Assembly (NCBI GenBank): GCA_024220525.1
Contig: JAMYWO010000116.1
Coordinates: 20,090 to 40,079, forward strand
Source: Cochliopodium minus
Lineage: Eukaryota > Discosea > Himatismenida > Cochliopodiidae
Direction of reading: 5' to 3'
Length of the DNA stretch: 19,990 bases
Part shown: positions 10,601 to 18,368 of the stretch, one piece after another
Layout of the letters: every line of letters begins with the position of its first letter
Position numbering within the stretch: position 1 is the first letter of the stretch
Program-made: the position numbers and the translations under genes
Notes under the pieces: generated by a model
The model's input: the letters and a program-made list of their open reading frames with translations, nothing else
Told to the model about the DNA's origin: nothing
Databases searched by the model: none

Positions 10601-13600
10601 TAATTGATGCATCTAAAGACATGCTGCTTTTCTTTTGTTCGAATTTGAGGCTTAGTTTCTTTAGCTCACAATTTATCAATTTTTGAACTTCTGTATCGGA
10701 TGTTTTGTACAACAAAAGTTTGATTTCAGGGATTTCAAAAGTGAAAGAGAGTTGTTTTGGATTCTTTGGATCAGAAAACTCGTTGCTATCAAACGTGATG
10801 CCGCTTTTCTTCAAGTTCTCAAGAAATTCTGTGTTTTGTTCACTTTGATCTTCTTGTTCAATAAAACTAGAGATATAATTTTCATCTTTTTCTAATTCTC
10901 TTGAAATATTTCCCAATCTCATCTTCTCAAGTATCTTTTCTTTTTTCTTTTTTTCCATAGCTTGAAATGATTTCAAATTCTTTCTTTTTTCATTCACAAT
11001 CTCTTTGTGTTGGTCCACAGGTTTGTCAACAGAAAAACTCTTCAAAACTCCTAAAAGTTGTGTAACTCTATTTGAAGAAATGCTTGAGGAAATCGGAGAA
11101 AGGAACTCTGCTGCGATTTTGATTTTTGGCAAAATGACAGGGCTGTTCAAAAGTCTGATTGAAAGACCCAAATTGAGAGTATCAATCATTTCAGGTTCTT
11201 TAATTTTGGAGACAACTCCACCATCAGCGAACAATAGAGCTTTCATGTCCGAAAGTTTAAGATCAAATTTGTCATAAAAGTAGTCGAGAGTGACGCGTGA
11301 GCTTTCTCCTTCCTTGACCAATGATTTTTCAGCGCTTTCAAGATCGCTAGAAAAAGTGATTCTACCAAGATCAAGAAGTAATTTTGCACTCTTTTCATTT
11401 GATGGATCTTGGTGGATGTGTATTCTTGGGGCTGAAATATTCAAAGCAACATCTACTTTCTTCTTTGAATTCAAAGCATATTTCATCTGCAGTTCTGCTT
11501 GTCTTTGGAGTGATTGCATGGATTCTGTTGTAGAAGAAGAAATGTCTTCTATGATCATTGAATTTTCGGGTATTGGGCTCGAAAAGAAAGAAGAAATTCT
11601 GTCTATCAACTTCATAGAAAAAAAGATATCAAGAGATTGTGCATTCAATACAATTTTGGTATCTGCATTATAAGGATGATTCAATGGATTAGAATGAAAC
11701 TCAAATTCCAACTGTTTTTTCTCTTTCTGAACAGGTCCTATTGCTTTGAAAGGTTTCCCATCCAAAGTGTGGTAATCATTTGCGGTAAATCTCTCGAGAT
11801 GTCCCAACAAAGACAAAGAGTTTTCTCTTACTTTGGAATGAAGTTTGAATGAATCTAGATTAACATCCAAGATTGGTTCTACTTTCCCATTTTGTGTATT
11901 CTTTAGTACCTGAAGAACTGTTTTCTTGATAACAAAGTCAATTTTCATTTTGACATATTCTGGCGGGAGTTTGGATTCTGTTTTTTTGTCTTCGATTTCG
12001 TTGATTTGGCCGTATAACTCTTTGAGAGTTGTAGTGTTGATATCTACCTTTTCTTCCAACTTTGCCTTTGTTGAGTTCAACATTTTCCCAAAAAATCCTT
12101 TCTTAGAGTTTTCTTCGTTTGCTTTCTGTTCACTCTTTAATTTTTGTTGAAGAAATAATGCATCTCCAAGTTCTCTGAAAGAAGCAATTGTTTCGTAACT
12201 CAATCTATTTTCCATTTCATCAAGAATGTTATCATCTATTTTTATTTTCCCCTTCTTCTTGTACCAAAGATCAATGTACTGCTTTCTATCAACAACATGT
12301 TGCTTCAAGAACTTCCAATTCCAAACTTTTTTGTTTTCTCTGTACTCCAGCAACACAGAATCGACCAAATAATGCCACCATTGTTTATAATCCTTCTTGT
12401 TGTTAGGAAGATCCTTTGGTTTTAAGTGCTTGTACTTTTGGTTCTTGATGGTACTTGCATAAAACTCTGAAGTGATTAAAAGATCTTTATATTGGAGTTC
12501 ATTTATCGAAACACCAATCTTTTCAAAGATAAAATCAAAGGTGATCTTGGGTACGTCAAGATTAAACCCTTCTTCTTTGTTCAAAACCACTTTAAGGGAT
12601 GCATTGACTGGTTCAAGAAGATAATTGTGTTTTTGGTTTGTACTTTCACTTGGAATCAAGTCTGTCATTGCTTTAGAAAAAGAAGCAAGAGCATCCTCTA
12701 CTTTTTCTGTGTTCCAATCTACAAACTTCTCATTAGTGTTCCAATAGATTGCCAATCCCTTCAAATTCACCAATTTATACAATCTTTGTTTTACTTCAGT
12801 GATAAATGATGGATCCCAATTCTCATCAGCTGATTGAACTTGAAGATAATCCAATGTGATACCAAATGCAAATGGTTTCTATTTTTATCGAGAATATAAA
12901 TTTTTTAATAAAGTTATGATTGTTTGATAAATTGTGATTTGAAGTATAGAATCAAAAAGTAACCAAATACTATTTTTAAAATTGATTGAAATTTGATTTT
13001 TTTTTACCCCAATGTTTGATACATCATCTTCATATCTGATATGAATTCTTTTCACTTCAATTTGTAAATTGTTTAATACTTTTTCGACGATACCACTTGT
13101 GAATGTTTCTGTCCATCCTTTCTTTTCCTCTTTCTTAGGCTCATCTATATTTATTAAGGGAATGATATTGTTATATATCGATTTATACAGGAATAAAATT
13201 TAATTTTTTGAATGTTGGAATTGATTATTAAGTAGTTTCTATATTATTGATATTGTTGAATTAAGGGTAAATTACTTTGTTCTGATTTCATCATTTCATT
13301 CAATTTTAATCTTTTTTGCTTTGTTGTTTGAATTCTTGATTCCCAATTTTCATCATATTCGTTCATTTTGGGGATTATAAGCAAACACAAATCCTCTATC
13401 TGAACTATAGTGGATTGTCCACTTAAATTGCTCCATGGTATCTTTAGATTCAAAGATCCCAATGTACCTATCGGATTAAAAAATATATATATATTATATT
13501 TATTCTATTATTAATCATAGGTATTTTAAAAGATGGATCAAATAATGTGAAATTATATCACAAAATCCTTAATATATATAACATTTATGTTTATACAAAT

Positions 13601-13908
13601 ATTCAATTTGATATTTGAAGAAATTACCTTTTTTGATCGTCATTGGCAGATTTATTTCTGCTAATGCTTCTGGATTTATCTCGAGATTTTTGAGATTGAT
13701 TTGTCCATTTCCAACTGCCAATTTCAAATTTTCTTTCTTCAATCCCAAAATATAGTCTATAATGTAATTTTGTTGATAGATGGTCAAATATAATTATTTT
13801 AATTCTTTCATATTTCTTTATAATCTCTTTTAGAGTAATATTTTTAAATGGTGTGAAACCTCCAAGATATTTTGACAATAAATTTGCAACCATTCCTTCC
13901 AAAACCAT
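3213..13908 (-). CDS. VPS13: VPS13 bridge-like lipid transfer protein, 3,219 aa, 12 exons
   Basis: Family role: VPS13 proteins carry glycerolipids between membranes at organelle contact sites through a long hydrophobic groove. Exons, in transcript order: 13860-13908, 13628-13756, 13276-13467, 13008-13144, 6713-12878, 5688-6617, 4812-5612, 4411-4695, 4065-4355, 3894-4009, 3663-3834 and 3213-3604. All 11 introns (55-160 bp) are GT...AG and the phases agree, giving exactly 3,220 codons with the TAA stop; human VPS13A is of similar length. The start at 13908 is chosen because MVLEGMVANLLSKYLG is the family's conserved N terminus; an in-frame ATG at 14013 is judged untranslated. Visible landmarks are the chorein domain, RYEDD (160-164), a Trp-rich helix near 339, an acidic/Lys linker near 1640-1706, VAB repeats from about 1866, YAWSEP near 2536, the ATG2_C-like region 2802-3033 and a PH-like C terminus. 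One exon of 6,166 nt holds most of the protein. I see no frameshift. Confidence 0.97.
4812..7800 (-). other. VPS13 adaptor-binding (VAB/SHR-BD) repeats and following segment
   Basis: A series of beta repeats, each with a conserved Asn in an N-x-[ST]-like turn: VRNETGEDLQFW (near residue 1866), LENKTELPLFVG (near 1978), FSNLLPVPMKFWFF (near 2153), WIMNKTNLKLLF (near 2263), LVNNTKKVIQYRQ (near 2399) and LRNNTSKKLEFRQ (near 2513). In yeast and human VPS13 these repeats bind PxP-type adaptors that direct the protein to particular organelles. They are followed by YAWSEP, the short conserved block at the end of this domain. The region spans the end of exon 5, exon 6 and exon 7. Confidence 0.85.
13008..13908 (-). 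other. VPS13 N-terminal chorein domain (exons 1-4)
   Basis: Residues 1-169, spread over four small exons. The first two exons join as YLG/DYILGLKKENLKLAVGNG and continue to ...NPEALAEINLPM, the hallmark of the Chorein_N family, where the amphipathic mouth of the lipid groove sits. Exon 3 gives LKIPWSNLSGQ and the IEDL...IIP strand. Exon 4 gives NLQIEVKRIHIRYEDD, the second diagnostic block. Introns occupy 13757-13859, 13468-13627, 13145-13275 and 12879-13007. Confidence 0.95.
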
Positions 13909-14234
13909 CTTTGAATTTTCAAAAAAAATAATTTTGATTTGAACTGATTGATTTTTTTTATTAATTGAGAAAAAAAAAAATATTGGATCCTTTTCTATAT
14001 CATTCTCCAACATTTAAAGATCCCAATTTTGTACTCAATTTTTCTTTACAAAAAATATATTCTTTCAAAAATGTTTAGTAATGGGCAATTCATTATACAA
14101 CACTATACAACAGATAAAAAACTTATAAATTTTTTTTTAATTGAATAAGAAAATAAAACAACAAGTGAGAAGATTGAAAAGAAATTTTGTTTGTAATTGT
14201 TTTAATAAATTTATTGAATGTATAAAAAAGAGAG
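13909..14234. promoter_or_regulatory. Upstream region and probable 5' UTR of VPS13
   Basis: AT-rich DNA directly upstream of the VPS13 start on the minus strand. It contains an in-frame upstream ATG at 14013 with 35 open codons rich in Phe and Ile, which has no counterpart in the family. The pair ATACAACA/ATACAACA near 14094-14112 is a short direct repeat. No core promoter element can be assigned from sequence alone. Confidence 0.4.
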
Positions 14235-14560
14235 ATATACTCCAAATGTGCAGTTGATGATAGATTGTTGTTTTATTTTTTGATAGCGAATATATACGGT
14301 TTGTTGTATTAGAAATAGAAACTTCTACTTGTATATATATCCCATCCAAATATACTCCAAATGTGCAGTTGATGATGGATTGTTGTTTTGTTTTTATGTA
14401 GCTAATATATATGGTTTGTTGTATTAGAAATAGAAACTCCTGCTTGTATTCATCAACCATCCAAATATACTCCAAATTTGCACTGTTTTATGATTCATCA
14501 TTTGTTTGTTAATAGGTAAAATATTTTGATTTGTTGTTTATAGAAATGAATAGCATATTC
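14235..14560. repeat. Tandem repeat with a 115-bp unit, about 2.8 copies
   Basis: The landmark atatactccaaatgtgcag occurs at about 14235 and 14350 and, as a variant (tccaaatttgca), at about 14465, so the period is 115 bp. Units 1 and 2 share long blocks such as ttgatgat-gattgttgtttt and ggtttgttgtattagaaata. The third unit is degenerate, with only its start and a remnant of the ttgttg-ta-tagaaat block near 14530-14548 recognisable. No coding function is likely. The repeat lies between VPS13 and the mobile-element-rich right end and could be a subterminal repeat of an element or a simple local duplication. Confidence 0.85.
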
Positions 14561-14861
14561 ACATAAAATTCTTTAATATTTGTTCAATTGTTCCTCTTAT
14601 GAGATATTCCTATTTTTTTTGAATTATCTTCAATTATAAAATGAATATTTTCTATATTATATATTGGATGTTGCTAAAGAGATAATGAGAATATATGGCA
14701 TATCACAGATTTTTGGATGCTATTTTGTTTATATATAAAAGTTATTTTTATATTACCTATTTTTATTTTTTTTTATTTTTTTTTTTTTTATTTTTAAAAA
14801 AATTGAAGTTTTTTCGAAAAAAAGTCGTTCAAATTGAAATTATTTTTACTTGAAAATTTCC
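14561..14861. other. AT-rich intergenic DNA
   Basis: I see no gene, RNA or clear repeat here. It contains a T-rich block (about 14755-14800) immediately before the purine-rich, C-free tract. Confidence 0.6.
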
Positions 14862-15190
14862 TTGAATTTAATGAAATAAAATTTGAAATTTTTATTTAAA
14901 AAAAGAAAAATTGAAAATTGAAATGAAAAATTGAAAGTTAATTGAAAGGAAAAGTGAAAATTGAAAGAAAAAAAAGGAAAAATTGAAAGGAAAGTTGAAA
15001 GGAAATTGAAAATTGAAAGGAAAGGAAAAAGAAATTAAAAAAAAAAAGAGAAAAATTGAAAAGAAAATTGAAAGGAAATTGAAAGGAAGAAAAGAAAAAT
15101 AAAGTTTTTTGAAAAATTTTGATTGGAAAATATAAAATAAAAAAGGAAAAATTGAAAGAAAAAATTAAAGGAAATTAAAAATGATGATTT
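14862..15190 (+). repeat. C-free purine-rich tract (329 bp) with GAAAGG/TTGAAA motifs
   Basis: Between the C at 14861 and the C at 15191 there is not a single C on the plus strand, while G is frequent. The core (about 14900-15110) consists of irregular reiterations of attgaaagg and gaaaa units separated by A runs. The pattern is a degenerate purine microsatellite, with T present almost only in ATTG. I see no convincing coding frame. Confidence 0.9.
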
Positions 15191-15619
15191 CCAAAGAAAG
15201 GAGAAGAGATTAGGAATGGCTTTGAATTTTAAACAAATCCAAAAGAAATTGAATTTGATAGATAAAAAAAAAGGAAGAAGAGAAAAGCAATTGAAATTAT
15301 TGTTGTTTAGGATAAAACATCACAATATTCACCAATGATAAATAAAAGAAAAAGAAAAATGAAAAATAGAGAAGATAAAATGAATACAAAAGTTTTAAGA
15401 TTCAAAAATAGCCAATTTTTAGAAACATTGAAAGATACTGAAAAGGATTGAAAACTTTCCAAGCAGGTATACCAATTTTTTAATCATATCAATTTTAAAA
15501 AAACAACTTACCTTTATATATAAAGGATTGGATTATTTGATACTTTTCAATTGATTCATATCGAATCAAATAACTTTCTGAAAGAAGGAGACAAGGTATC
15601 CTGTTTTGCTAAATTAAAA
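15191..15619 (+). other. Stretch without an intact gene, possibly decayed coding DNA
   Basis: Two short lysine-rich open frames follow one another in different frames on the plus strand, from ATG 15216 (40 codons) and ATG at about 15335 (39 codons, ending near 15451). This could be a degraded extension of the pseudogene that starts at 15620, or chance. Nothing in either frame is recognisable. The segment 15452-15619 holds no frame I can support. Confidence 0.3.
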
Positions 15620-16246
15620 ATGGAACACTTTATCAACAACTTTGATCTTTCCAATGGAAATTGAAAAAACCACCAAGCATTTGGAAAAGAATATCCTCAA
15701 TTTGTTTGGACCTTCTCAGAGATGGATAAATTCAGAGTTTTATCAATTCTTTCTCCAATGTCAAACCTTCAACAGAAATAAATTTTGGAAGATATGATCC
15801 AAAGTAATATTTATCAGGATAGAGATCCTTCCAGTTCGAATTCAGCTACATTTTCAAAAGTGACGAAGAGGAAGAAGAAAGATAAGTTTTTCAAAGAAAA
15901 GTTTCCAAGTGGGTTGCCTGTATTTAAAATCTCCATAGTTGTTGGCTCCATTCCCCAGCAAAGAAGAGTAAGCAATGCAAAACTTGTTTATACTTTGAAT
16001 TTGGAATGCCCTGGTCACTCTCGAATCAACACAAAAGCTAAAGTTGTTGTTTAACTACGAACTAAGAAAATTTCCGACTCTTGGGAGAAGCAATCGAGGA
16101 GACAAGCTACAAGAAATCGCCACAGAAACCCAAAAGAAAAACCTAAAAGAAAAAGAAAAACGATCAAAAGAAAATTAATTCCAAACAAAGATGTTTTGAT
16201 CGTCTCAAGAAACTTAACTAAAATAAATAAAATTAAAATAAATTGA
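15620..16246 (+). pseudogene. Decayed coding sequence of unknown family with three internal stops
   Basis: A single plus-strand frame starts at ATG 15620 and stays protein-like for about 208 codons. It is interrupted in frame by TGA at 15662, TAA at 15779 and TAA at 16052, before a final TGA at 16244. The open segments are 14, 38, 90 and 63 codons. Base composition is less AT-biased than the flanks. The translation looks like real protein (for example KEYPQFVWTFSEMDKFRVL and FPSGLPVFKISIVVGSIP), with a Ser-rich then Lys/Arg-rich middle and a very basic C-terminal part. No intron removes any of the stops. I do not recognise the family. It could be a remnant of another mobile element or of a captured gene. 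An alternative genetic code is ruled out by the normal use of TAA and TGA at the ends of the other genes. Confidence 0.55.
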
Positions 16247-16319
16247 AATAAAAACAAATTTTTTTTTACCTTTAATTTATTTTCCCTTGAATAATATTAC
16301 ATATTGTTCTCAAGCTTTT

Positions 16320-16619
16320 AGATTTCTGATTGTTTATGAGGATTTTTGAATGAGATGTCGTTTTGACAAAGAAAAATTTGCCATTGTGTTGTGATGTGTT
16401 TTCTTTATCTATTGTAAAATGATCTCCAATTCTCTTTTTCTTCTTCAGAACATGGTCAAGTAAATTTGGTGAAAAGTGTTTGAAAAGAAAATCAAGAATC
16501 TTTGAAAGAACTCATCATTTCCTTTCATTGAGTGAAAAATGATCTATGCGTTTTGGCACATCAACCAAATGTAGAAAATTTTATCTTTATTAAACAATAA
16601 AGGAATATTTTTGCTGATT
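16320..16619 (-). pseudogene. Degenerate 3' remnant of the accessory gene
   Basis: Downstream of the premature stop at 16620 the sequence still resembles the coding region of the left copy. The block cgttttggcacatcaa (from 16549) equals the codons for the MCQNE region there, and the block around aaagaaaaatttgcca (about 16369-16384) equals the ANFSFSK region. Frameshifts and stops interrupt every frame, and the final exon of the left copy (540-878) has no counterpart here. Confidence 0.6.
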
Positions 16620-16743
16620 TTATTGAATTTTGCTGAAATTTGATTTTTTCAATGATAATTTCATTATTTTTTTGTTTTTAGTGGTTTTTGATTTGTTATT
16701 GTTATTATTGGAGAGATGATTAATGTTGATTTCTTTTTGTTCA
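16549..16743. repeat. Near-identical dispersed repeat of 1221-1420
   Basis: Direct-orientation match between 16549-16743 (195 bp) and 1221-1420 (200 bp). The differences are mostly single-base indels in homopolymers (T7 against T8 at 16667-16673, T6 against T7, ggaat against ggaaat) and one small block change (tcaaccaaatg against tcaatcctggatg). The match ends exactly at the N on the left side. Confidence 0.93.
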
Positions 16744-18344
16744 TAATAAATTTTGTTATTGTAGTTGTTAGAATTGTTATTTAAGTCAAATCTATTAGTA
16801 TTTTGATTATTATTATTGTTTTGTTGATTTATAATATTGGAAAGATTTTTGAAACTTCCTTCTTCTTTAGGTTCTGATACATGATGAGTCTCTTGATGAT
16901 TTTTAAATGAAGGTAAGGATAAATTTTTATCTTGTTCTATTAAATAAGATGACAAGTTTCTGACATGATCAAATTGTTTTGGATCGAATGAATTAACCAT
17001 ACTTTCAATAAAACATTCCCAAGTCAAAGTATCCCTTATTAACTCTGTTTGTTGTTCCCCAAGTTCATTCATCAGAATTTTTCTACTTTCCATATTAATG
17101 AATTTAGGAAAAGGAGGATTATTGTTGAATGATTTTGTAATCTTAGAAATAAACAATCCAATTTTGATTATTTCCATTCTATTTTGACTAGGAGAATCTC
17201 GTTTTGTCTTTTAAAAAATTATGAAAAATTATTTAAAAACAAATTTATACTTTACCCCCTCTCTTCCTCCAAAATAATTTTGAGTAATTTTGTTTTTATT
17301 AATTGTTTGAATATTCTCATTGTTAATTATTGGATTGTTCTTATTATCATTTTGATTATTCTCATTATATATTTGGTTATTTTCTTTATTATTCTCAATT
17401 TTATTTGATTGATGATTGATATTTTTATTTGTTGGTTGTATATTTGTATTTTTTACTTCTTCGTTTGATTGAATCTCTTCGGAAGAATCAGACTCACTCT
17501 CAATAGAAAAATCATCCAATTCTTTTTGAATTTGTTTATATGTAATATTTTTTTCATTTGGTGAAATGAATATTGTTTTAGTATTTGTTTTTGGAGTATT
17601 ATTTATGATTGATTTTTCTGAATTTTGTGAGAGTTGTAATAAAATATTGGAAATACACTCCTTTTTGTTTTTACCAGTTACTTTTTGTTTTAAATTGGCT
17701 GTTTTTTTCATTTGCTCAGATGTCAAATCTTCATCTCTAAAATTTAAGAGAAAATTTTCTTGTATTTCTTTATTTTCTTCCAATAATTCTTTTAATTTTG
17801 CAAAGTTCAACTGGGCCTTTTCATCATTTTTTTCTTTAACAGTTTTTTTGGTATTTTCTTTTTTTTTTTCTTCCCTTTTATCTCCCTCTCTTACTTTTTT
17901 TGCTGATTTTTTTTTGGGTTTTACTATCTTTTTATTTCTTCCATTTTTCCCTTTTTCATCATCACTGATTTCATCCTCTTTCTGATCTTCATCAATTTTA
18001 TTATTTTCTCCTTTTTTAGGGTTAATTTTTCTAGGTCTCCCTCTTTTCTTTTTGATACTTTCTCTCACTTCGCCATTCTCCTCTAGATTACTATTTTTTT
18101 TTTTCTCATCTTTATTATTGGGGTTCTCAATTTCTTTTAAATTTTTTGGAATTCTTTCAATTGTCCCTTTTTCATCATCACTCATTACATCCTCTATGTG
18201 ATCTTCATCAATTCTTTTGTTATTTTCTTGTTTTTTCGAATCCTTTTTTTTAGAAGTACCTCTATTCTCTCTTTTTTCCTCTTTTGTATTATCATCTTCA
18301 TCTTCTTTGGAACTCATTTTGAAATAAATAACACTTCTTTTCAA
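16620..18344 (-). pseudogene. Transposon accessory gene: acidic, lysine-rich AT-hook protein, frameshifted near its end
   Basis: Two exons: 17256-18317 (or from 18344) and 16620-17207. The 48-bp intron (17208-17255, GTAAAG...AAG) is at phase 0. The likely start is the second ATG (18317, MSSKEDEDDN); an in-frame ATG lies nine codons upstream. The first about 160 residues are strongly charged, with a canonical AT-hook core (KKRGRPRK, about 18027-18050) between two similar acidic modules (IDEDHIEDVMSDDEKG and IDEDQKEDEISDDEKG). More Lys-rich sequence follows, then a Ser/Glu patch (ESESDSSEE) and Asn-rich tracts. Exon 2 has a helical segment (MNELGEQQTELIRDTLTWE). After the Asn/Lys tract the frame shifts at a T7 run (16667-16673), which is T8 in the left copy, and ends early in KIQ. 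The product probably binds AT-rich DNA in the nucleus as a transposition cofactor; this is inference. No other named domain is recognised. Confidence 0.7.
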
Positions 18345-18368
18345 TTTTTTTTATTTTTTTGAATAAAA

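Noticed and set aside
13909-14013. In-frame upstream ATG (14013) that would add 35 residues to VPS13.
   Set aside because: The family starts at MVxEx, which is the ATG at 13908. The extra stretch is Phe/Ile/Lys-rich, low in complexity and has no family counterpart, so it is read as 5' untranslated sequence.
14094-14112. CACTA pentamer within atacaacactatacaac as a possible transposon end.
   Set aside because: No matching inverted end or duplication was found, it lies in the VPS13 upstream region, and a five-base match is expected by chance.
14137-14475. 112-codon open frame across the 115-bp repeats on the minus strand.
   Set aside because: It is open only because two similar repeat units lack stops in that frame; the translation simply repeats with the DNA unit and ends in low-complexity sequence.
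15620-16246. Alternative genetic code (TAA read as Gln) as an explanation for the interrupted frame.
   Set aside because: VPS13 and the transposase end at TAA exactly where their families should end, and the 7TM gene ends at TGA. No in-frame TAA or TGA occurs inside the 3,219-residue VPS13.
16051-16257. 68-codon hydrophobic frame on the minus strand that resembles a small membrane protein.
   Set aside because: It is the complement of the Lys/Arg-rich basic part of the plus-strand pseudogene. AAA/AAG codons read backwards give Phe/Leu, which explains the hydrophobicity.
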